Origin: Basidiobolus meristosporus CBS 931.73
Taxonomy: Eukaryota > Basidiobolomycota > Basidiobolomycetes > Basidiobolales > Basidiobolaceae
NCBI GenBank assembly: GCA_002104905.1
Contig: MCFE01000315.1
Location: 1 to 64,000, forward strand
DNA length: 64,000 bases
Direction of reading: 5' to 3'
In this document: piece by piece, positions 49,196-60,570 of the stretch
How positions within the stretch are numbered: position 1 is the stretch's first letter
Layout: each line of letters opens with the position of its first letter
Translations under genes and position numbers: made by a program
Notes under the pieces: model-generated
Database searches by the model: none
What the model was told of the DNA's origin: nothing
What the model saw: only the letters and a program-made list of their open reading frames with translations

Positions 49196-49860
49196 AGAAT
49201 GCTAAGCAACAAATCCTGGTCCAGCAGCAGCAGTTACTCCAGATCCTTAGCCAGCAGCAAAAAGGAATGACAACCATGGCCCAAAGCCCACAAAACCCTG
49301 TCAAGAGCCACTTTGGTGTAAAGGTCAACCAGTACCATGGCAGAGTCCATGAAAACCTGGGAACTTGGCTCTTCCAGATGGAAGAAGCTTTCAAGGATAA
49401 AGGAATTGCTCCTGAAAGCAAGTTGCATTATGCAGCCTCTTACCTGGCAGACGCAGCTTTGCAGTGGTACCACAACAAGATCAGGTCAGCCACTATGATG
49501 GGATGCTCTACAATCTCTACCTGGGATCAGTTTGTGTTAGAAATTCAGGATGCTTTTGAACCTCCACACCAGCAGACACTACTAAGAAGGAAGTTAAAGA
49601 CACTCAGACAGAAAGGAATGGCTCAAGAATACATCTCTAAGTACAGATGTCTACTTGGACAAATTGAAAGAATGGACCCTCTGGATCAAGCTGAATACTT
49701 TATTGATGGGTTGAAAGAAAGAACTTGTAAGGAAGTGAATTATTGAAGACCTCAGACTATTGAAGAAGCCATCAAGATTGCCATTGACTATGACTCAGCT
49801 ATGCTTGGAGTTGGGAAGCCCATAATGACTTATCAGAGAGGCTACAACCACTATGAAAGA
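49196..49860 (+). pseudogene. Gypsy family 2 gag, copy 1
   Basis: Gln-rich start (QQQQLLQILSQQQ), then the gag core GTWLFQMEEAFKDKGI, AASYLADAALQWYHNKIR and FEPPHQQTLLRRKLKTLRQKG. An in-frame TGA occurs at 49744-49746 after CKEVNY; coding-like sequence resumes after it (PQTIEEAIKIAIDYDSAM). Gag would form the virus-like particle. Confidence 0.8.
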
Positions 49861-49880
49861 AGACAATCAGAAGCAGTGCC

Positions 49881-50800
49881 ATGGAAATAGACACTATGCA
49901 GAAGAATCCTACCTCAGATGAATGTAAGGATAAAGGACTTTGCCTCAATTGCCACCAACAAGGACATATTGCAAAGTACTGCCGTCAGAGAAGAAATGGA
50001 CACCAGCCATCAAGAACCTTTAGCCGTATTGAGACCACAGAGCATAGTAACATGGAGGATGAGCTTGAGAAGACTCAGAACTCACCTTTCACATGACAGA
50101 AGCATACCTATTCCAAATGAGCTCAAACTCAGGAAAGCTATTATACTTGAATGGAGTAATCAATGGAGTACCTGCCAAGATCATGATTGACTCAGGAGCA
50201 TCACATGAGTGCATGTCATTGCAATTTGCTCTGAAAGCTGGAATCAACTTGGAACCTACCAAGTCAACTTCAGTCTCAACAGCTGATGGGAACTCTCACA
50301 TAATCAACCGCATTACTCAGCCAGTAAGGATGAAGATCAATGACTATGAAGAAGATCCACAGGCTTATATATTTGGGAACTGCAAGTTTGACTTTGTACT
50401 TGGGAAAACCTGGCTATTTTGTTGTAATCCTTCAATCAAATGGAGAACCCATGCTACTCAGATCCAGAAGGACAATATGACCTATGAGCTATTACCTGCC
50501 AGACTGGATTTCAACTTGGTCAATTCCAGTATGTGTGAGACAAGTGCACTTAGCAAGACCCAGTTCTGTAGAGCACTTAGAAAAGGTACCCACATGTTCC
50601 TCATGGCAGTGTTACAGGAGGATCCCTCTTCCCCAGCACCCCAGCAGGTCCAGATTCTCTTTAAGAAATATTCAGACATGTTTCCAGATGAGCTTGTAAG
50701 CTTACCACCAGTCAGAGACATGTATTGTGCCATTGACACAGAAGATAGCCCTACAGTGAGCAAGACACCTTACAGAATGAGTCCATTGGAATTGGAGTAA
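49881..50800 (+). pseudogene. Gypsy family 2 nucleocapsid knuckle and aspartic protease, copy 1
   Basis: KGLCLNCHQQGHIAKYC is a CCHC zinc knuckle (C-X2-C-X4-H-X4-C). After a frameshift the next frame (50093-50800) holds the retroviral-type protease active site MIDSGASHECM and then GKTWLF. It ends with RT-like sequence KTPYRMSPLELE and a TAA at 50798-50800. Confidence 0.8.
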
Positions 50801-52010
50801 ATGAAGAGACAAATTGATCAGCTATTGGAGCAAGGATATAGCAGACCCAGCAAGTCACCCTGGGGATTACCAGTACTTTTTGTGAAGAAAAAGGATGGAG
50901 CACTTAGGATATGCATTGACTACAGAGCCCTCAACTGAGTCACCATCAAGAATAAGTACCCCATACCTTGGATTGATGAGCTTTTGAACCAACGTAATGG
51001 AGCCACCATATTTAGCAAGATTGACCTCATGTCAGGATACAACCAGATTAGGGTGAAGGCAGAAGACATCCCTAAGACAGCATTCAGGACCAGATATGGA
51101 CATCACAAGTACTTAGTCATGAGTTTTGACCTCACCAATGCCTCTGCAAGTTTCATGACCCTGATGCAGACTGTCTTCCAGGAGTACTTAGAAAAGTTTG
51201 TCATAATCTACCTAGATGATATACTGATATACAGCAAGACAGAAGAGGATCACTTGGTGCACATTGAAAAGGTCTTGAAGAAGCTAAGAGAGAACAAGCT
51301 TTATGGCAAGCTACCCAAGTGTGAAATCTTCAAGGAACACATTGAATATCTGGGACACATACTGACTAGCACAGGAGTAACCTTAGACCCTAAGAAGGTA
51401 GAAGTAATCAAGAATCTGAAGCAGCCCCATGGCATATCAGAACTCAGATCATTCCTTGGAATGGTTTCCTGTTATTGGAGATTTCTCAGGTCTTTGCAAG
51501 TATTGCAGCCCCTCTAACTGATATCCTCAAAAAAGACAACACCTATAAGTGGGACATAGCTTGTGAGACTGCCTTTCAGATGCTCAAAAATGAACTTGCT
51601 TAATTACCAAGCTTAAGTGCACCAGACTTCAGAAGAGAGTTCACTCTGTGCACAGATGCTTCAGGTTATGCAATTGGTGGAATGTTGAGCCAAGAACACA
51701 AGGGAGAGGACTACCCTGTTGCCTTTGAATCCAAAAAACTGAACTCAGCAGAACAAAACTATCCAGTCCATGAGAGGGAGATGCTTGCTATAACACACTG
51801 TTTGAATACATGGAGATGATATATTGAAGGAGTGAAATGCACTGTGAAGACTGATCATGCCTCCCTCAAGTATGTATTTACTCAGAAGGTACTCTCTAGA
51901 AGAATGAAAAGATGGAGTGAATACATTCAGCAATTTGACTTAGAGATTGTCTACTGCCCTGGAAAAAACAACACAGATGCTGATGCTGAAGCTTGCAAGA
52001 CTTGCTGATA
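50801..52010 (+). pseudogene. Gypsy family 2 reverse transcriptase and RNase H, copy 1
   Basis: RT motifs: [27 protein letters not shown], then TGA (50936-50938) where families usually have Lys or Arg; FSKIDLMSGYNQIRV; and YLDDILIYSKTEEDHL (catalytic DD). RNase H: TLCTDASGYAIGGML, NYPVHEREMLAI and TDHASLKYVF. The frame is broken by several stops. The fixed Arg of the P(R)IDELL motif is Trp (TGG 50969-50971). Confidence 0.85.
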
Positions 52011-52085
52011 ATACTGAACCATCAAGGTATTGGTATTGCAAGAAAAGAGATTCAGCAGAACCCTTTCAACTTTAGCAGGGGAGAA

Positions 52086-52454
52086 TGTTGTGATCTGCTG
52101 CTTGAATGTTTAGGTTAGATCAGTTTTTAGTCAAATCAGTTAGCTATTTGTTTAGATTATCAGTATATCAGTATTATTTATCAAATCAGTAACATTAGTC
52201 AGCAAATGTATTAGCATATCCTTATCAGACAGAAATAGACATATTAAGTAGGATCTTATTGGGTGATGATGATGCAATTAAATGAGTCATCAGCCACAGC
52301 CTACATTAGGATATACAATCAGTCAGCAATTGATCTGGCAAAATGTATATAAGGAGCTGCTGGAATCTCAATAGAGATCAGTTCATATTTTAGTGAATTC
52401 AACACTTGCTAAACTCCCTATTCCTCTACAACTCTTATACCAAGAGTTGTAACA
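52086..52454 (+). repeat. Gypsy family 2 LTR, copy 1 (3' LTR)
   Basis: 369 bp, TGTTGTGATCTGCTGC to CAAGAGTTGTAACA, with TG...CA ends. It matches 60571-60937 and 62161-62528. It is preceded by a purine-rich tract and followed by a truncated accessory-gene arm. Confidence 0.85.
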
Positions 52455-54040
52455 CACCATGGGTATGCTAAGAAAGTATCTTAAGAATAGCAGCAACTAT
52501 CACAGGCAGAAGAACAAGGGTGCCATAGCAAAAACCAGCAGCTTCCTCAAGAGCCTGTTACAAGCGGGGCCAAAAGCTCCAGACAAGTGTCAAAGAGACG
52601 TCAGGCAGCCCAAAGAGTGCCAATTAGGGACAAGCAGGCTGACATGGATGCACCAGCACAACATTTATCAAGGAAAAAGCATGGTATCACTCAAGAAGCA
52701 CTCAGTCAAAGTAGCAGTGAAGGACCTGGCAGTGATAAAAACCAGCCGCTTATACAGAAGCCTGTTACAACTACAGTTGAGAGCTCAAAACAGTTGGAAA
52801 AGGGAAAAATGTCTACCTAAGCCTGAGACAGGGAGGCATGCAAAAAAGACTACAGTTCATACCAATCAAAGCTGTAAGCCCTGAACAGAGTGAATCCCAT
52901 CATAGCCAAGAGGAAGTATCAACAAGAAAACAGCTGTTTTCACAAGAGTTGGAAGTGTAGCCAGTTTAGCAACACTCCAGCAAGGTAGATGAGTTTGCTG
53001 AAAAAGGCAATTTGTCTACTGCAGCCTCCATATCCTTTATTGTTGACAGAGTTGAGGTCCATCTGACAGACAAGGCTACAATGTCAATAGCTCACAAGAC
53101 TATCACAATGCCTACAGTAGAGATTTGGAAAACTAATAGACTTGTTCCGTCAGATAGTGCCGTGGTGAGCTGCAAGTGCCAAATGATACCATAGTGTGCC
53201 AGGGAGGCCAAGTGAACCTATACATGGCCACAGAGTATGAAACATAGCTCTGCATCTTTGTCCAAAGCAGCCCCTGTGTCTCACCTATGATGCTGGAAAA
53301 AATCCAGTTTTTGACCTTTTTTTGTGGGCCAATGTTGTGCAGGATGAATAAGAGCACTAAAGGATTGAAGATATGCATCTGGTACCCAATACCCATGGCA
53401 CTCTAAAACTAACTTCTCTGGCTTGTCACATGTCAAAAAAATGCATGGCACTATCTTGGTCCACTGGTACTATCTGGCACTATATTTATTTATTAGCCCT
53501 AGAGTAAGATCTAATCAAAGCGCTTATAGTGCCAGATAGTACCAGTGGACCAAGATAGTGCCATGCATTTTTTTGACATGTGACAAGCCAAAGAAGTTAG
53601 TTTTATAGTGCCATGGGTATTGGATACCTGATGCATGTCTTCATACATTTTGTGCTCTTACACATCCTGCACAACATTAGCCCACAAAAAAAACGTCAAA
53701 AAATGGATTTTTTCCAACAAAATGAATGATACACAGGGGTGGCTTTGTATAAAAATGCAGAGCTATGTTTCACACTCTGTGGCCAATTATAGATTCACTT
53801 GGCCTCCCTGGCACACTATGGCATCATTTGGCACTCATGGTTCAATGTGGCACTATCCAATAGAACAAGTCTAATAGGCACACCAACAGGTTACAGCACT
53901 TCCTCAAGAGGAGTGCCCAAGAGAATGCCCAGGAATATTGCAAGGATTTATAGCAAAGACTGGCAGATAAGGTGCTAGACCATGCAGTGCCAGCTGAAGA
54001 CCAGAATATGTGGGAACCAGTGAATGACCAGCCTAACCCT
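52455..54040 (+). pseudogene. Third copy of the Tnp2-type accessory gene, C-terminal part, split by a MITE
   Basis: Matches 38430-39420: it starts mid-gene at GGTATGCTAAGAAAGTATCT, carries the repetitive Ser/Lys/Gln tail, and is interrupted at 53138-53872 by MITE copy 3. It resumes at 53873 and ends near 54030 (AEDQNMWEPVNDQ). The 5' border is the gypsy LTR end at 52454. Confidence 0.6.
53138..53872. mobile_element. Palindromic Harbinger-type MITE, copy 3
   Basis: 735 bp, AGACTTGTTCC to AGAACAAGTCT, near-complete inverted repeat centred near 53505. AAT flanks both sides (53135-53137, 53873-53875). The sequence across the insertion matches an uninterrupted stretch in the other accessory-gene copies (left arm near 30655-30670; right arm near 39265-39285), confirming the insertion boundaries. 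Confidence 0.9.
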
Positions 54041-54420
54041 AAATTCCCAATTGCCTACTTGACTGCAAGCTTAAGGTATCAGCATTATTACCTTCAGTGG
54101 GCACACTGACCACAGGGCCCTTTTTGATTGTAGCCCAGCTTGTAGCACTGGATGTCAAAGCAAACTGTTGTCCAACCATTCATCTGCTGCTGTCAACAGT
54201 GAGGTTTGGTTGAGAACCAAGCAAGTTTGATTTGTTTTTTGATAGCATATATATAGAAGTGAGTCAAACTACAGAGGAAATGTCATTACACATACATGTG
54301 TATGTGGTGCTACAACTTTATTTTTAATGCCCACCATGGTAGGCCACCATTGAAGCATACAAACATGTTGGTGCAATGTCTCAAATACAAGCTTGTCTTA
54401 AATTCACATAAGTATAAACA
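54041..54420 (-). pseudogene. Fragment of the Tnp2-type accessory gene N-terminus
   Basis: On the minus strand it matches the start region of 32378 (GSQPNLT, then QQFALTSSATS and the PVDSVPTEGNN segment), plus its upstream flank to about 54420. It is oriented against the C-terminal fragment next to it, so an inversion or a second insertion has scrambled this copy. Confidence 0.5.
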
Positions 54421-54767
54421 AAAAAGAATAGAACAGCATTAGATTGTTGAGTGTTAGACTGTTTTTTGCCATGGACAAGCCTACTTTGGTTCAACACTAT
54501 AAGAGAAGAGAAAAAAGACCATGTGGCTATCAGACTTGTAACATTGGGTGGTGCCTCATTGGCCATGAGTGCCATATAGTGCCATAGTATGCCAGAGAGG
54601 CTAAATAAACTAATACTTGGCCTTACTGACACATTATGCCATTACTTTGCACTCATGGCTCAATGTAGCACTCCCACTTCTGCCATGATACCAGTGGTGG
54701 GATACGGTTACCTGTAATTTACTCAATCATATTTATGCTGCTCCGAACAGTTCTTTTCTTCCTCTAT

Positions 54768-55485
54768 TTACTCTTAATAAAGCTCAGGACATATTTCTCT
54801 CACTGCACATCTTCTTATATGAATATACCATGCATTAATAAATATCTTAAATGCTTCATCTAATCAGCTGCTTTCTACTGATATGAATTTCTTCTGAATT
54901 TACCAGCCAATACACTGAATCTATTCAGATATCTAAATGTATGCACTACTCTCACTCAGAGATGATTCTATATCTCATTGTAGGGCTTTACTTCCTGCTA
55001 AGCACACCATTCCTTGGCTTCCTATGGACTCTACTACATCCTAATTTCTGATAATCCTCACCTGTATAAGCTAAATTTGCCATACATTTCTCCTTCTACA
55101 GAGTTCTGGATGATACCATATCCAGAGTGCTTTGTCATGCCTATTTCCAGTAAATGGCCCACTAAACCAGATGATGTTACCCTCAATATCTGACAGTGCT
55201 TGAAACTTAACACAGTGTGCCTTATACTTGCCAGAATTAAGTGCATCTGCTCTCTATGAGGTCTATTAATCCCACTACAAATGCATCCAAGATACTCCTA
55301 ATGTGGAACCTGTTGTAGAGCACTATGGGTTATGGAAGTCTAATGGTGCATCTGAGCCTAATATTCCAAGCTTGCTCTAAGTCATTCATACCTCTTACAA
55401 GGTGGTTCTTCATTGCTGTCATCTGGGAATCAGAGTTTCTGGGACTTTAGTTGCCCCGTATGGTGGGATGCAACATTGTTGGGCA
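54768..55485 (-). pseudogene. Harbinger transposase remnant, copy C
   Basis: Matches copies A and B in translation around 55058-55246 (SDIEGNIIWFSGPF, HDKAL and the region of GEDYQKLGC) but with many frame breaks. The start region is missing. It is a dead copy. Confidence 0.65.
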
Positions 55486-55789
55486 ATTTGGTGCAATCAG
55501 ATTAATTATTTGATTTTCCATGCATTGTGATGAACTTTCCATCATTGACATATATCCCATCATTTTGTCACAAGAATCATGTCCAAACAATAACTTGGCT
55601 ATTTTATTGATGATGCACTCACAAGTCTGTAATCAGATAACAAATCAGCAATTGTAGTGATCTGATCCATGTCAATGCAATCAAAGATGCATCATACATA
55701 ACAAATGGAACATTTAGAAATTGCGCTAGCTTTCATATATTTCTCATATAAGATCAGGTTGATGACAATCTACTACTTGATAGGTATCC

Positions 55790-56850
55790 AAATTCATCAC
55801 TAAAGTCCCAAAACCAAGCCTCTGATCATCTTTAGTACAACCCAGACAAAATGCATCCCTCAGCCCACAAGCAAGGTCCATACTGTAAAAGCCAATGTTG
55901 GATTTGTTTAAGTTCTTGCCAAATAATTTTAGTGTGGCCCAAGTGTGTGTGATGAGCCTTAATACAGATATTTGAGTACTACTCACAATTCTGATAGAGC
56001 TGGATACCTCCAAGCATCAAAAGGTATGCAAGAACATGAGTAGTAGGCTGTGGCATGAGTTTCACATCAAGATGCCAGCAGATTTATGTAGGAAGCTATA
56101 TAACAAGACAAGTATTGAAATCAACAATGAGCTTAGAGTATTATATTTTAGTAGTCCTAAGTGGCTTCCAGAGCTATGTACACAGGACTTGTCAATGCAA
56201 CAGTTTCACTGTATCAGACAGAGGTTAAGTGAATACCTTGAGGAATCAGCTGGTGAGCTTCAAGAGGCAAAATACAGACTGCAAGCAACTGCATTAAGAT
56301 CACACCAGCATGCATTGATGGTCACCTTACCATCCCCTGCAACACTGGTGTGCTGGTGTCTGTCAGTCCAATCTATGCAACACCCTTCATAAGAGTGCAC
56401 TGTGTCAAGTCATTATGCATCCAATCAACACTCAAACTTCAGAGCAAAACTACTAGCAAATGACAAACTATACATTTGAACACAAGTACATAGGCATAGG
56501 CCAACTTGCATCTACACGCCACATCACATCAAACTTAGCTAAGGGCTATGCCAACACATCAAGTTGTGCCTGCACCTTCCATTACACCTCACAATCAACA
56601 AGTTACCTCTAGTGAATTACCTGACAATGATCCACATGGAGTGCCTCCTTCACCAGGGCCTTTGGCAAGTAGAAGAACACATCTGCATATGGCACTTCAA
56701 GCTGGATCCAGTGTATTATCTGGAGCAAGCTCCAGCATTGCACTCATCAACTAGGAGGCAAAAAACTGACTACAAGCACACAAGTGGCCTAAATGGTAGT
56801 CAACAAGGAAGTAGTCCAGGTGTGCAAAGTAAATCACTCATAATGCTTCA
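55790..56850 (+). pseudogene. Harbinger accessory gene remnant, copy C
   Basis: Matches copies A and B: LWHEFHIKMPADLCRKLYNK in the helical core and ELPDNDPHGVPPSPGPLASRR in the tail, in different frames. Segments equivalent to the CpG-rich tail of copy A are present with TpG or CpA replacements. Confidence 0.6.
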
Positions 56851-57631
56851 GTAGTAATCCCTGTGAGAAAAAAACCTAGGAGAAGATGATTCAATTGCAT
56901 TGAATTGCTATTATCTGTAATAATCCCAACAATAATTTTTTTTTGCAATCCTAATTGAGCCATTGCAAATGAGTGATCATCAAATTTTTTATACAAGTTA
57001 TATCAAGGTTGTCTCACACTTGGGAGAGAACCCCTACAAATGAATACCTTGCATATATATACATCATCTGTAATACCAGTGCAGCTATTGGATCCATTTT
57101 GCACCTACTTGATCACTTGCATGCTAGCTATGACACCATGCCCAATCATTAGGATCAGGGATTTGTTTGCTAAATGGGCAAAATGGGATATTTGATGGCA
57201 AATCAGGTAGGTTGTTTAGTAGTCAATGGGCCAATTGGGCCTGCCAGCTTCAGGACACTTTTGAACCAATTAACCACTAACAAACTATCCAACTGGAGGG
57301 ATGGTAACCAAACTGGTAAGTATCAGTGTACTTTATAGTGCAATATGCATTTATTTCCATTTACATTAATGAAACATATCCAAGTACCAGATTTTACCTA
57401 CCATAATTGAGGTATCTGATTGCACATGTGATGCAAACATTATAAGTTGGCGCAATCATCTGTGCCAATGTAATTGTGTCAGATTGTTTCATAGTGTGCA
57501 AGATTGTCCCACATGGTGCAAAAATATCCAAGAGCAATCCTGCCTACTGGTAGCTATAATATTGTGCCTGATTGTTCTTTACAACCTGGGATTGTGCTGC
57601 ATGCGCTGTTGTGGTTTAAAGGAACAAGTCT

Positions 57632-57707
57632 AGTAGTACAGTTGTATTTCTTCTACTAACATATTATATCAATAGTGAGGGCATTATTTCTCAAAGATGG
57701 GGAGACT
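57632..57707 (+). pseudogene. Scrap of gypsy family 1 pol end
   Basis: The stretch from about 57665 (ATATCAATAGTGAGGGCAT) to 57707 matches 41984-42029, the last codons of family 1 pol plus polypurine tract, so the following LTR is a 3' LTR. Confidence 0.5.
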
Positions 57708-58788
57708 TGCGGTAATGAAAAGTATTCCAATACTACAATATTTCACAACAATATTACACTCATTTCTTTATTTTGCTTTTTGCTATTGTAACACACAAGT
57801 GAGAGATCAAAAATTTTCAACTTGAAGGACAAATGCTCCAGACCCTGACAAAAAATCCACCAATGAATATTATGTCATGCAGAACACTCAGTAGCCAACG
57901 CATGTTTCAAATTAAAGCTCATTTGAAGCAGTACTCAGGGAGTTATGATCAAAAGAGTCCAATTATCACATTTACTAGGCTTTTATTGCTAGAATTACTA
58001 TGGCTCTTTGATTGCATATAGTTTTTGAACCAGCCAATCAAGTAATGTGAACTATTGTACAAGTGCTGCACCTATGTCCAATTGGCACCACCGCAAAATG
58101 TTAGCTTTGTATCAGGTGTATTGCTTGCACAATTGCCCAAAAACTTTGATCCTTCAGAATTTTCATATATATGACTTCCCTGGCTGAAAATAAAAGAGAG
58201 CCTCTCTTTATAGAATCTCCATACTACAATCACAAGCTTAAAGGTTATAAGACTCCCCTGCATTACTTGCACTGCTGAGTATTTTGACTTTAATTGGTAC
58301 TGCATCAGCAAAGAGGCTGCAAAGCTCACAAGAATCCAATCTAAGTTCTACAAAAAAACTACCACTTTTCTGTTGGAAAATTTGCCACTGAGAAGCCCCT
58401 TTACTCTAAAGACACCCCTTTGGAGACCACTACAAGAAGCCCCTTTACTCTAAAAACACCCCTTTAGGTTATAGGGGAGCTCAGAACTTCCATATTAGGA
58501 AATATTTTCTTAGATAGCAAAGTGACCATCAAACAAAAAGTGTTACTATACAAATAGATAAGCCAATAGTCAACAGAAGGTCAGAACACTGCTGCAGAAG
58601 TGAGAATCACCACCTATAGTATATTTCAAGCCTAACAATGAGGACATTATTGTAGGTTACAACTTCTATTGGTATATCAAACTCCCAATAAGATTTTTTG
58701 GTATTAGCATACTGGAAGTTGCTATATATTGTTGATTGGCATTTACATTATAGAACAAGCCCCACACTAATCATAATACAGCATAATA
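57708..58788 (+). mobile_element. Gypsy family 1 LTR, second copy (uninterrupted)
   Basis: Starts TGCGGTAATGAAAAG and aligns with 42030-43015 joined to 46437-46669. It lacks the Harbinger insertion: the bases around 58551-58565 are the empty site. It has about two units of the AGAAGCCCCTTT-type tandem repeat where the other copy has about five. The end near 58788 is approximate. Confidence 0.7.
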
Positions 58789-58837
58789 GAAGATAAAGAA
58801 GTTGTATTGAGTTGTTACAATCTCTCTAGACCCAAAC

Positions 58838-59531
58838 CATGAATTTTTTTGCTATCCAAATGATGCAATTGCAAACCAGTGGTCACTGTACTTTTGATTT
58901 ATGTAATACCAAGGTTGTCTCATATTTAAGACAGAGACCCTTTAATAAGCACCCTGAATATGTATACACCATATGCAGCACCAGTGTAGCTAATTGATCT
59001 GATGCGCACCTACACACCTGGTACATGCTTGCTAGGGCATCTTGTCCAATCACTAAGATCTGGGACTTACATGCTCAAAGGGCAAGATGGGATAATTTGT
59101 GGTAAATCAGGTAGCTGATATATTGGGCAATGAGCCAGCTGGGGGATAACAGCTTCAGGATACCTTTAAACTAATCAACATTTGACATACTGTTCATTTG
59201 GAATAATGGTGAATAAATGGTAAGCATCAGTGTAGTGTATAATGTGATATACATTTATTTCCAATTGCATTAAGAAAACCTATCCAAATACCAGAATTTA
59301 CCTATCACAATAGTGGTATCCAATTGTGCACATGATGCTAACATTACAAGTTGCTGCTATCTTCTATGCCAACCTCATCATGTCATACTGTGCCATACTG
59401 TGCAAGATTGTCTCACACAAAAATGTGAAAGAACAATCCTGCCTACTGGTAACTACAAAATTGCACCAAATTGTTGTTTGCAATTGTGAATTGCATTGGC
59501 CACCCTGGCATAGTTTGGAAAACAAGTCTAA
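58838..59531 (-). mobile_element. Harbinger copy D, terminal fragment
   Basis: Matches the reverse complement of the non-transposase end of copy A (43016 to about 43700), as does 56900-57631 of copy C. Shared blocks include CAAGGTTGTCTCA, TTTATTTCCA and GAACAATCCTGCCTACTGGTA. It ends AAACAAGTCT at 59531. No coding remains. Confidence 0.65.
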
Positions 59532-59559
59532 GTATTTTGTCAGCTGATATTCCTAGTTT

Positions 59560-60545
59560 CCCAACATTGGCAACTCTTAATATCTCTGTTGCTAGATGAT
59601 GGGTAGGCAAGTAAGCATAGTCACCACAAGGGGACTATGCTAGCTAGCTTCCAGACCAGGTTTGTTAGCTGCTCACTTTTTCCATCAAATATTGCATTTA
59701 AAATTTTGAATCAAAAACCAGCTGGAGGTCAGATGTACTTGAAGTGTGTGATTTTTCATAGGGAATATGCACTTTGCCATGCAGCAATTTTCAAGTATCC
59801 CACTAGATAGCATGAAAAACTCATCAAGGCAAAGATACAGGTAGCTTTCCAGATACCAGTGAGAATACCATTAGATTTAGGCTCTGGTACTGCAATATAG
59901 CTAGCTGATTTAGATTCTTGATAGTCAGCAGCCAGCAGGACTTGCTGGCCAAGGATTTACTCAGTAATAATTCATCAGGTGCCAAGGCAAAATCATGCTC
60001 ATACATACCATTTACGTAGCCTGTGCTTTATAATTGTATGTGATATTTGCAATCAAATTTGTTAAAAATGTGTGCACCTGATTGGTTGCAAGCTATGCAG
60101 CTGCTAACAGATTCTGGTATCAGAATGGACTCTGGGACTTACATTAACAGCTGCTTAATTGCTTTCCATATATATTGAGTAGATGGCTAGTTGCATCTTG
60201 TAATTATTTTGGCAAAAGTAGGAGTGGGCTCTCAGAGCTCCCAATGCCAATATTGCTGGAAATACACCACTTCTCTAGCCACAAAACCATGTCATACACC
60301 AGCAAATGGACCACTGGGCTCACTTGACTTAGTATAATATCCTTGGCATCTCATTGGTTGGTGTTTTGTCATAGCATATGAGAATTTTGCCATGCCAGTG
60401 CAGAGTACAGTTGTTAGGGGAGAGAGGCTGACAATCCATCAGTAAGCCTTCTTTTTCAATTCTATCACTCTGCAGGTCAAATTTAGAAGGCCTTAGAGAG
60501 CCAAAATGTGTAACAAACTCATATTGATTGGCTTGCACAGAATGA
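59560..60545 (-). pseudogene. Tnp2-family transposase fragment, second copy
   Basis: On the minus strand it matches the Tnp2 remnant at 36600-37500: EFVTHFGSLRPSK, then EGLLMD, EKWCISSNIGIG, and SLASKSCWLL followed by MVFSLVSG. It is heavily broken. Its upstream end is cut by the gypsy family 2 LTR beginning at 60571. Confidence 0.6.
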
Positions 60546-60570
60546 CAACTAGAGCTGTGTGCTGTTACAG

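Larger units (their letters stand above)
49184..52454 (+). mobile_element. Gypsy family 2 retrotransposon, copy 1, 5'-truncated and without integrase
   Basis: Contains gag, CCHC knuckle, protease, RT and RNase H in order, then directly a polypurine tract (AGCAGGGGAGAA) and a 3' LTR (52086-52454). There is no 5' LTR: the left end joins Harbinger B at about 49184. Between the RNase H end (about 52010) and the LTR there is no room for an integrase, so about 1 kb or more is missing compared with complete Ty3/gypsy elements. Confidence 0.8.
54532..57631 (-). mobile_element. Harbinger copy C, inverted, decayed
   Basis: Starts AGACTTGTAAC (54532) and ends GGAACAAGTCT (57631). It contains a decayed transposase on the minus strand (54768 to about 55485) and the accessory gene on the plus strand. 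Its transposase-side terminus (54540-54670) carries the same inverted blocks (GAGTGCCATATAGTGCC and GGCACTC-like) as the palindromic MITEs. Flanking trinucleotides ATC and AGT do not match. Confidence 0.75.
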
